Origin: Streptomyces alboflavus
Lineage (GTDB): Bacteria > Actinomycetota > Actinomycetes > Streptomycetales > Streptomycetaceae
Assembly (NCBI RefSeq): GCF_000716675.1
Contig: NZ_JNXT01000003.1
Span: forward strand, 186,001 to 250,000
Direction of reading: 5' to 3'
Length of the DNA stretch: 64,000 nucleotides
The translations under genes were made by a program, and so were the position numbers. Positions within the stretch are counted from its first letter, which is position 1. Each line of letters begins with the position of its first letter. Below the pieces are notes generated by a model. It searched no databases and was not told where the DNA came from. It was given only the letters and a program-made list of their open reading frames with translations. Positions 57,403-64,000 of the stretch are shown piece after piece.

Positions 57403-58289
57403 GCCTGATCGACCACCGGCACCGTCACCTGGAGCGGATCGCGGAGGTCCGCGCGGGCGAGCACGCCGAGAAGGTGGGCTACCCGATCGGCATCCGCCTG
57501 GTCGATGTCGTGGGCGTCACCATGGTCGGCTCGGGCCTGCTGCGGGTGACCCTGGGCGGTCCCGAGACCGAGGGGTTCGAGGCCCACGCGCCCGACGAAC
57601 ACGTCAAGTTGCTGTTCCCGGAGCCCGACGGCACGCTGCGGCTGCCCGAACCGAACGGGACCATGCTGCGCTGGCCGCGCCCCGTGCCCACCTCGCGCGA
57701 GTACACCGTGCGCCGCCACGACCCGGCCACGGGCGAGATCGACATCGACATCGCCCTGCACGAGGGCGGCCTCGCGTCGGATTGGGCGCACGGCGTCTAC
57801 GTGGGCTCCGTCATCCACGTCGCCGGGCCGCCCGGCGGGCTGATCGTCCCGCACGTCTACGACCGCTATGTGCTCGCGGGCGACATCACGGCGCTGCCCG
57901 CCATCGCCCGCCGGCTCGAGGAACTGCCCAGGAGCGCCAAGGGCTGGGCGTTCGTCGAAGTCACCGACGCCGACCAGGAGATCGAGCTGTCCGCGCCCGA
58001 CGGCGTCGAGGTGCGCTGGCTGCACCGCGGCGACCGCCCGCCCGGCACCGGCGACGCCCTCGCGCGCGCCGTGACCGCCGTGACCGTGCCCGAGGGCGAG
58101 CGCGTCTTCGTGTGGGCCGCGGGCGAGGCGGGACAGATCAAACCGCTGCGCCGCTGGGTCCGCGACGACCTGCGCCTCGCGAAGGGCGACCACGACATCA
58201 CCGGCTACTGGAAGCGCGGCGTCGCCGACTTCGACGACGAGCACGAGCACGGCCATGACCACGGCCACGAGCACGTCGACCACCACTGA
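57399..58289 (+). CDS. Siderophore-interacting protein (ferric-siderophore reductase)
   Basis: 296 residues from ATG 57399. NAD(P)H:flavin reductase-like: the FAD domain has SREYTVRRHDP and IALHEGGLASDWAHG, the C-terminal domain has VLAGDITALPAIARRLEEL, VFVWAAGEAGQIKPLRRWVR and ITGYWKRGVAD, typical of SIP/ViuB proteins that release iron from imported siderophores. The C-terminus ends in a His/Asp/Glu tail DDEHEHGHDHGHEHVDHH, likely metal-binding and not standard for the family. Confidence 0.92.
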   Translation: MSLIDHRHRHLERIAEVRAGEHAEKVGYPIGIRLVDVVGVTMVGSGLLRVTLGGPETEGFEAHAPDEHVKLLFPEPDGTLRLPEPNGTMLRWPRPVPTSREYTVRRHDPATGEIDIDIALHEGGLASDWAHGVYVGSVIHVAGPPGGLIVPHVYDRYVLAGDITALPAIARRLEELPRSAKGWAFVEVTDADQEIELSAPDGVEVRWLHRGDRPPGTGDALARAVTAVTVPEGERVFVWAAGEAGQIKPLRRWVRDDLRLAKGDHDITGYWKRGVADFDDEHEHGHDHGHEHVDHH

Positions 58290-58362
58290 CCCATCCGTCG
58301 AACGGGGGGCGGGGCGACGCCGCCGGACCAGGCGCGCCCTCCCGCAGAGCAAGGAGCAACGC

Positions 58363-59358
58363 ATGTTCATCCGCAGATCGTCGGCCCTGGTCGGCGCCGT
58401 GGCGCTGGCCCTCGTCGTGACCGGGTGCGGGTCGTCCAAGGACGACTCGGACTCCGCGGGCAAGGGCAGGACCCGGGTGTTCGCCGCGGACAACGGCAAG
58501 ATCACCATCCCGGCCGACCCGAAGCGCGTGGTGGCGACGGGCTACGCCGTGCCCGCCATGATCGAGGCCGACGCGTCGCTGGTCGGCATCTCCTCGTGGA
58601 AGCGCGGGGAGCCGCTGATGAGCAAGAAGGACCTCGCCACGTACAAGAAACTCCCCAAGGTGGCGGGCGAGCTGGCCAAGGAGACCAACTACGAGGCCAT
58701 CGCCGAGGCCGAACCCGACCTGATCGTCATCGGCGTGCCCGCCCCGGTGCTCGGCGACATCGACGTCAAGCGCCTGGAGTCCATCGCACCGGTGGTGGCG
58801 ATCGGCCCGACCGTGCCGTCCGCGTGGCGCAAGCTGACCCGCAAGCAGTCCGACGCCGCGGGCTCGCTGAAGAAGTTCGACGCCATGCAGGAGCAGTACG
58901 AGGCCAAGGCCGCGAAGCTCGCCAAGAAGTACAAGGGCGTGCTGCCGCAGCTCAAGCTCGGTCACGTCGGGGCGTACGGCGAGGTCGCCAAGGGCACCTT
59001 CCAGCGCGAGTTCGGCAACTCGTGGGGCACGAACATCGCCGAGGACATGGGCGCGAAGTACTACGGCAAGGTCAAGAAGCCAGGCCCCGGCTCGCACGCG
59101 GTCAGCGAGTACCCCTCCCTCGAGGAACTGCCCGCCTCGCTCCGCGACGCCGACGCCATCACGTACTCGGTCCAGGCCGACGGCAGCGTCCCCAAGGCGG
59201 TGCGGTACGTCATGGACTCGAAGCTGTGGAAGAACCTGCCCGCTGTCAAGGCCGGGAAGACCTTCCCGCTGCGCTACACCGAGGCCGCGACCTACGGGTC
59301 GGCCATGAAGACCCTGGACGCGATCGACAAGTCGTTCGCTCCGCTCCTGAAGCGGTGA
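58363..59358 (+). CDS. Iron-siderophore-binding lipoprotein (FecB/FepB-like)
   Basis: 331 residues from ATG 58363 after AAGGAG. Lipobox LALVVTGCGSS with Cys at about 22. Helical-backbone binding protein: PKRVVATGYAVPAMIEAD, NYEAIAEAEPDLIVIG, and late WKNLPAVKAGKTFPL. Delivers ferric siderophore to the two permeases that follow. Coupled by GTGA to the next gene. Confidence 0.92.
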   Translation: MFIRRSSALVGAVALALVVTGCGSSKDDSDSAGKGRTRVFAADNGKITIPADPKRVVATGYAVPAMIEADASLVGISSWKRGEPLMSKKDLATYKKLPKVAGELAKETNYEAIAEAEPDLIVIGVPAPVLGDIDVKRLESIAPVVAIGPTVPSAWRKLTRKQSDAAGSLKKFDAMQEQYEAKAAKLAKKYKGVLPQLKLGHVGAYGEVAKGTFQREFGNSWGTNIAEDMGAKYYGKVKKPGPGSHAVSEYPSLEELPASLRDADAITYSVQADGSVPKAVRYVMDSKLWKNLPAVKAGKTFPLRYTEAATYGSAMKTLDAIDKSFAPLLKR

Positions 59359-60437
59359 CGGCCGCGGGCCGCGCGTCCGGGGGGACGGCACAGGAGGGCC
59401 GCGCGTCCGGGGCGACGGAACAAGGGAGCCGCGTGTCCGGCGTGCAGGCGCCGGGGCGTGGCACCTCACGTGTCGCCCTGCTCGTCGGCGGACTCGTCCT
59501 CCTGGCGGTCGTCGCCGTGGTCAGCATCGGCATCGGCGCCCGTTCGGTGCCGCCCGCCGAAGTCGTCCGCGCGCTCCTCGACTTCCGGGGCACCGACGAC
59601 CACGTGATCGTGCGGGACGTCCGGGCGCCGCGCGCGCTCCTCGCCGTCGCGGTGGGTGCCGCGCTCGCCGTGGCGGGTGCCCTCATCCAGACGCTGGCCC
59701 GCAATCCGCTGGCCGAGCCCGGCATCCTCGGCGTCACCGCGGGAGCCGGGTTCGCCATCACCCTCGGCTCGGCGCTCGGCCTGACCGGCGGCCAGGCGGG
59801 CGAACTGGGCTTCTCCGTCGTCGGCTCCGTGCTCGCGGCACTGCTCGTCGCCGCCGTCGGGCGCCGCTCGCCGCTGCGTCTCGTGCTCACCGGCGTGGCC
59901 CTGACCGCGGTCCTCAGCGGCGTCGCCATGGGGCTGCGGCTGATGGTCCCGGACGTCTTCGACGCGTACCGCTTCTGGTCGGTCGGCTCGCTCGCGGCCC
60001 GCGAACAGGCGCCGCTCGCTTGGCCGTTGACCGCGATCGGGGTGTGCCTGGTCGGCGCGCTGCTCCTGAGCCGGACCCTCAACGTCCTGGCCCTCGGCGA
60101 GAGCGTGGCCAACACGCTGGGCGCGAGCGTGGGCCGCGTGCGGATCGCCGCCCTGGCCCTGATCACCGTGCTCAGCGGCGCGGCGACGGCGGTGGCGGGG
60201 CCGATCCTGTTCGTCGGCCTGATCGTGCCGCACCTGGTGCGCAGGCCCGCCGGGGGCTCGGTGCCGTGGCTGATCACCTACACGATGGTCGTCGGCCCGA
60301 TCCTGCTGCTCGTCGCTGACATCGGCTCACGGGTGCTGCTTCCCACGGGCGAGGTGCCGGTCGCGATCGTGACCGCGTTCCTCGGCGGGCCGATGCTGAT
60401 CTGGGCCGTCCGCCGCCACGGGGCGGGGGCGCTGTGA
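59355..60437 (+). CDS. Siderophore ABC importer permease (FecCD type) 1
   Basis: 360 residues from GTG 59355, overlapping the upstream stop; the first about 35 residues are a Gly/Arg/Ser-rich repeat-like stretch (GRASGGTAQEGRASGATEQG), so a later GTG (59433) may be the true start. Nine to ten membrane helices; RDVRAPRALLAVAVGAALAV, LARNPLAEPGILGVTAGAGF and FVGLIVPHLVRRPAG are FecCD hallmarks. Confidence 0.9.
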   Translation: MTAAGRASGGTAQEGRASGATEQGSRVSGVQAPGRGTSRVALLVGGLVLLAVVAVVSIGIGARSVPPAEVVRALLDFRGTDDHVIVRDVRAPRALLAVAVGAALAVAGALIQTLARNPLAEPGILGVTAGAGFAITLGSALGLTGGQAGELGFSVVGSVLAALLVAAVGRRSPLRLVLTGVALTAVLSGVAMGLRLMVPDVFDAYRFWSVGSLAAREQAPLAWPLTAIGVCLVGALLLSRTLNVLALGESVANTLGASVGRVRIAALALITVLSGAATAVAGPILFVGLIVPHLVRRPAGGSVPWLITYTMVVGPILLLVADIGSRVLLPTGEVPVAIVTAFLGGPMLIWAVRRHGAGAL

Positions 60438-61477
60438 CCGGGCGCGAGGCCGTCGCCGCTCCCGCGCGGCGCCGCGGCCCCCTGACCGCACTCGGACTGC
60501 GGCCCGAGCGCCGCACGGTGATCCTCACCCTGGTCCTCACCGCCCTGATCCTCGGGCTCGGCCTGCTCGGACTCTGCTACGGCGCGTCCTGGAAGAGCCC
60601 CGGCGAGGTGTTCGCCGCGCTGAGCGGGGCAGAGCCCTCCGTCGTGATCCAGGACTGGCGGCTGCCGCGCGTGCTCGCCGCCCTGGTCTTCGGCGCCGCC
60701 CTCGGCGTCTCCGGCGCCCTCTTCCAGAACCTCACCCGCAACCCCATGGGCAGCCCGGACGTCATCGGCCTCGACGCCGGTGCCTACACCGGCGCCCTGG
60801 TCGCCCTGACCGTCCTCTCGGGCGCGTCCGTGCAACTGGCCGTCGGCTCCGTGCTCGGCGGGCTCGTCGTCGCGGCCGTGATCTACGTCCTCGCGTACGA
60901 CCGGGGGTTCTCCGGGCTGCGCCTGGTGGTGATCGGCGTCGCCGTCAACGCGATGGTGACCGCCCTCAACTCGTGGATCGTGCTGCGCGCCGACCTGGAG
61001 GTCGCGATCGCGGCGGTCGGCTGGAGCGCGGGCTCGCTGAACGGCGTCGGCTGGGGCGACCTCGGCATCCCGTTCACGGTGATCGGCGTGCTCCTCGCCC
61101 TGATGGCCGCCCGCGCGCACGCCATGCACCAGGCGGCACTCGGCGACGCCGTCGCCGTGACCACCGGCGTGAGCCTCGACCGGCTGCGCCTCCTGATGGT
61201 CCTCGTCGGCGTCGGCTGCACGGCCACGGTGACCGCGGTCGCCGGACCGGTCGCGTTCATCGCGCTCGCCGCACCGCAGATCGGCCGCAGGCTCGCGGGC
61301 GCGGCGGGCGTACCGCTGCTGCCCGCCGCGCTCACCGGGGCCGTCCTGTTCCAGGGCGCCGACCTGATCGCGCAGATGCTCCTCGCCCCCGTCGCCCTGC
61401 CGGTCGGAGTGGTCAGCACCGCGATCGGCGGCTGCTATCTGATCTGGCTGCTCACCAAGGAGGTGGCGCGCGCGTGA
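60434..61477 (+). CDS. Siderophore ABC importer permease (FecCD type) 2
   Basis: 347 residues from GTG 60434, GTGA-coupled. Same family: QDWRLPRVLAALVFGAALGV, FQNLTRNPMGSPDVIGLDAG and FIALAAPQIGRRLAGAAG. Forms the heterodimeric membrane channel with the previous permease. Confidence 0.92.
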   Translation: MTGREAVAAPARRRGPLTALGLRPERRTVILTLVLTALILGLGLLGLCYGASWKSPGEVFAALSGAEPSVVIQDWRLPRVLAALVFGAALGVSGALFQNLTRNPMGSPDVIGLDAGAYTGALVALTVLSGASVQLAVGSVLGGLVVAAVIYVLAYDRGFSGLRLVVIGVAVNAMVTALNSWIVLRADLEVAIAAVGWSAGSLNGVGWGDLGIPFTVIGVLLALMAARAHAMHQAALGDAVAVTTGVSLDRLRLLMVLVGVGCTATVTAVAGPVAFIALAAPQIGRRLAGAAGVPLLPAALTGAVLFQGADLIAQMLLAPVALPVGVVSTAIGGCYLIWLLTKEVARA

Positions 61478-62271
61478 CCGCACGCCTGACCGCGCGGGAC
61501 ATCACCCTGCGCTATGGAGACCGGGTGGTGTCCACCCGGCTGAGCCTCGACGTGCCCGACGGCGCCTTCACCGCCATCGTCGGCCCCAACGCCTGCGGGA
61601 AGTCCACCCTGCTGCGCGCACTCGTCCGCCTCCTTCGCCCGGACACGGGGGAGGTGCGGCTCGACGGCCGCGGCATCGGCGCCTACGCCACCAAGGCACT
61701 GGCCAAGCAACTCGGCTTCCTGCCGCAGGACCCCCTCGCCCCCGACGACATCAAGGTCCGCCAACTCGTCGGCCGCGGCCGCTTCCCGCACCAGTCGCTC
61801 CTTGCCCTGTGGTCGCAGCAGGACGAGGACGCCGTCGTCGACGCGATGGCCGCCGCCGGCGTCGACGACCTCGCCGACCGGCCGGTGCAGGAGCTGTCCG
61901 GCGGTCAGCGCCAGCGGGTCTGGATGGCCATGGTCCTCGCCCAGGAGACGCCCTGCCTGCTCCTGGACGAGCCGACGTCGTTCCTGGACATCACGCACCA
62001 GTACCAACTCCTCGGCCTCCTCGCCGGGCTGCGCGACGAAGGCCGCACGATCGTCGCCGTGCTGCACGACATCAACCAGGCCTGCCGGTTCGCCGACCAC
62101 CTGATCGCCATGAAGAGCGGCCGCGTGGTGGCCGAGGGCGAGCCCGGCACGGTCGTCGACGCCGCCCTGATCAAGGACGTCTTCGACCTGCCGAGCGTCG
62201 TCATCCCGGATCCGGTGACGGACACCCCGATGGTGGTTCCTACCGTGCAGGGGGCGCGAAGAAGTCGATGA
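61474..62271 (+). CDS. Siderophore ABC importer ATPase (FepC-like)
   Basis: 265 residues from GTG 61474, GTGA-coupled. Walker A GPNACGKSTLLRAL (about 37-50), Q-loop FLPQDPLAPDDI, signature ELSGGQRQRVWMAM, Walker B CLLLDEPTSFLDI and switch VLHDINQACR. Last gene of the iron-regulated operon; its 3' end overlaps the convergent monooxygenase gene by 32 bp. Confidence 0.93.
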   Translation: MTARLTARDITLRYGDRVVSTRLSLDVPDGAFTAIVGPNACGKSTLLRALVRLLRPDTGEVRLDGRGIGAYATKALAKQLGFLPQDPLAPDDIKVRQLVGRGRFPHQSLLALWSQQDEDAVVDAMAAAGVDDLADRPVQELSGGQRQRVWMAMVLAQETPCLLLDEPTSFLDITHQYQLLGLLAGLRDEGRTIVAVLHDINQACRFADHLIAMKSGRVVAEGEPGTVVDAALIKDVFDLPSVVIPDPVTDTPMVVPTVQGARRSR

Positions 62272-63349
62272 TCTCCTGCGGCGTGGGGTCGCGGGGGGCC
62301 ACGGCGGCGGCCGCCGCGCTGCGCGGGAACAGCGCCTGCTCGTACGCCGCGAGGGCGGTCTCGACGTCGTCGGGGTGCGCGGCGAGGGCCAGGCCGAGGT
62401 CGGCGCCGTCCTGCATGGCCAGGTTGGCGCCCGCGCCGTCGGGGGGCGAGAGGTGGGCGGCGTCGCCGAGCAGGGTCACTCCCGGCACCCGGTCCCAGCG
62501 GTGCCCGACCGGCAGGGCGTAGAGGGGGCGCAGCGTCGGCCCGGACGCGGTGATCAGGGCGGTGAGTTCCGGCGCCCAGCCGTCGTACTCCCGCGCGATC
62601 CGCGCGGAGGCCGCGACGGGATCGGTGAAGTCGATGGCCGCGAACCAGTCCTGAGGTTTTGTCAGGGAGAGGTGGGCGTGCAGGGTCCCGTCCTTCTCCC
62701 GGTGGGCCACGAGCCACTTCCCGTGCCCGTCCGGGTCGAACGCGGCGAGCGTCCCGGCGCCCACCGCCTTCGAGGCGGCCGGATGGCGGGTGTCGGCGTC
62801 GTACAGGAAGGTCTCGACGAAGGACCGGCCGACGTAGGCGGGTACGGCGGTGGAGAGCAGCGGCCGGACGCGCGACCAGGCTCCGTCGGCGCCGACCAGC
62901 ACGCTCGTGACGGCGGTGGTGCCGTCGGCGAACGTCACCTCGTGGCGGCCGCCGGGGAGTGCGCGGGCGCCGGTGGCCTTGTGGCCCCAGCGGACGGTGC
63001 CGTCGGGGAGCGCGTCGAGCAGGAGCCGGCGCAGTTCGCCGCGCTGCACCTCGGGGCTCGTGCCCGTGCCGTCGTCGGCCTGGTCGAACAGGACGGTCCC
63101 GGCCCGGTCCAGGAGCCGTGTCGCTTGGCGGCCCTCCAGGACGATGCCGCGGAACTCGTCCGTCAAGTCGGCCGCAGCGAGCGCGAGTTGGCCGCTGTGC
63201 TCGTGAATGTCGAGCATCCCGCCCTGCGTGCGTGACGTCGGTGAGGGCTCCGCCTCGTGGACCGTGGCCGGGATGCCGTGGACGTGCAGGACGCGGGCCA
63301 GTAAGAGGCCGCCGAGTCCGGCGCCGATGATGGTGACAGGGGTGTGCAT
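62240..63349 (-). CDS. FAD-dependent monooxygenase, TetX-like
   Basis: 369 residues from ATG 63347-63349. FAD-binding GXGXXG as VTIIGAGLGGLLLARVLH, the VLVGADGAWSRVR (DG motif) and VTLLGDAAHLSPPDGAGANL (GD motif, FAD ribityl). HEAEPSPTSRTQGGMLDIHE is close to the N-terminal segment of TetX-type tetracycline monooxygenases and of many Streptomyces antibiotic-tailoring enzymes. Substrate is not predictable. Confidence 0.88.
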   Translation of the reverse strand: MHTPVTIIGAGLGGLLLARVLHVHGIPATVHEAEPSPTSRTQGGMLDIHEHSGQLALAAADLTDEFRGIVLEGRQATRLLDRAGTVLFDQADDGTGTSPEVQRGELRRLLLDALPDGTVRWGHKATGARALPGGRHEVTFADGTTAVTSVLVGADGAWSRVRPLLSTAVPAYVGRSFVETFLYDADTRHPAASKAVGAGTLAAFDPDGHGKWLVAHREKDGTLHAHLSLTKPQDWFAAIDFTDPVAASARIAREYDGWAPELTALITASGPTLRPLYALPVGHRWDRVPGVTLLGDAAHLSPPDGAGANLAMQDGADLGLALAAHPDDVETALAAYEQALFPRSAAAAAVAPRDPTPQEIIDFFAPPAR

Positions 63350-63454
63350 GGTGCTCCTTGTGTGTCGCGGTGTGTCGCGTCAACGGCCGGGCGGGCCCGG
63401 CGGGATCGCTGGAGGGGAAGGCGAGGCGCCGGGCCCGCCCGGGCGGGTGACGGC

Positions 63455-64000
63455 TCAGACGACGATGACCCTGCGCCCTCGCGTGTGACCGGCCTGGCTG
63501 TCGGCGTGGGCCGCCGCGGCATCGGCGAGCGCGTACGTCTTCTCGACCGGGATGTGGAGCCTGCCCCGCTCGATGAGGCCGACGGCCTCCGCGAGGGCCT
63601 TCGGCACGTCCCCGGTCACGCCGGAGAACCGGGCGCCGAGGTCCGGCGCGCCGAGGTCGGCGATGGAGATCACCTTGCCCGGGTCCCCGGTCAGGCCGAC
63701 GAGTTCGCGGATCACGCCCGAGCCCGCCAGGTCGAGCGCCGCGTCGACGCGGCCGAGCCCGCGCACCCGCCCGACCCAGCCCTCGCCGTACGTCGTGGCG
63801 AGCGCGCCGAGGCCGCGCAGATACTCCTGGTTCGCCGCACCGGCCGTGCCGATCACCGTGATGCCGCGGTCGCGGGCGATCTGCAGGACTGCCGAACCGA
63901 CGCCCCCGGAGGCGCCGCTGACCAGCAGCGTCTCCCCGGGCCGCACACCGACCTGCTCGATGACGCGCAGCGCCGTCTCCACCACCGAGGGATACCCGGC
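63455..64000 (-). CDS. Quinone oxidoreductase-like zinc-independent MDR dehydrogenase, partial
   Basis: The C-terminal 181 residues; the N-terminus lies beyond base 64000. NADPH-binding segment LLVSGASGGVGSAVLQIARD and GTAGAANQEYLRGLGA are typical of quinone oxidoreductases of the medium-chain family; KVISIADLGAPDLGARF and HADSQAGHTRGRRVIVV complete the end. 105 bp upstream of, and co-directional with, the TetX-like gene, so the two may be one transcript. Confidence 0.88.
   Translation of the reverse strand, partial: AGYPSVVETALRVIEQVGVRPGETLLVSGASGGVGSAVLQIARDRGITVIGTAGAANQEYLRGLGALATTYGEGWVGRVRGLGRVDAALDLAGSGVIRELVGLTGDPGKVISIADLGAPDLGARFSGVTGDVPKALAEAVGLIERGRLHIPVEKTYALADAAAAHADSQAGHTRGRRVIVV

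Overview
The window is a very GC-rich (roughly 73 percent by eye) actinobacterial chromosome segment. Everything points to Streptomyces: a rodlin gene (an aerial-hypha surface protein), short rich Shine-Dalgarno sites, frequent GTG and TTG starts, many GTGA/ATGA coupled starts, a DmdR/IdeR-type iron box, sugar importers without their own ATPase, and many XRE, TetR, HxlR, LacI and FadR regulators. The mix of secreted enzymes, regulators and small orphan genes looks like accessory chromosome rather than the housekeeping core. I found no rRNA, tRNA, CRISPR array, transposase or phage gene.

Layout. 1-10.9 kb: the tail of an enolase-superfamily gene, a membrane XRE/lectin-domain regulator, a secreted GH43 arabinosidase-like enzyme, a methyltransferase and XRE-cupin pair sharing a palindromic operator, a decayed dienelactone hydrolase, a PHP-domain protein, an aldehyde dehydrogenase and a TetR/NTF2-like pair with a double operator. 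11-16.3 kb: the most unusual block, an AraC regulator followed by a 77-residue precursor-like peptide with eight cysteines, a strong hairpin, a MauE-like membrane protein, a TlpA/MauD-like thioredoxin, an ABC exporter and an S26 signal peptidase. I read it as an uncharacterised disulfide-rich secreted-peptide system. 16.2-19 kb: two more XRE-membrane proteins and an orphan gene. 19-32 kb: redox enzymes and regulators (Eis-like acetyltransferase, aldo/keto reductases, rodlin, Lrp/SMP-30 pair, MFS/ArsR pair, LysR/epimerase pair, SDR/HxlR pair).

32-43.5 kb: a Tat-exported DUF839 protein, a FadR-type regulator with an orphan sugar-binding lipoprotein, a sigma factor fused to an extracellular CAP domain, several tandem-repeat tracts, an ArsR-AHSA1 fusion, two RibD/DHFR-like reductases, an enolase and an HxlR-peroxiredoxin fusion. 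43.5-57.2 kb: a catabolic region with a GH43 exo-beta-1,3-galactanase bearing a ricin-type lectin module, an esterase/hydrolase pair (the second frameshifted), a CAP protein, and a LacI-controlled operon (two permeases, binding protein, GH42 beta-galactosidase, GH30 endo-beta-1,6-galactanase-like enzyme) with two identical 16-bp operators. Together these would strip and import type II arabinogalactan side chains from plant material. 57.2-64 kb: an iron-box-controlled siderophore utilisation operon (siderophore-interacting reductase, binding lipoprotein, two permeases, ATPase), then a TetX-like FAD monooxygenase and a truncated quinone oxidoreductase.

All functional names rest on reading motifs and family resemblance in the translated sequence; no database search was run.
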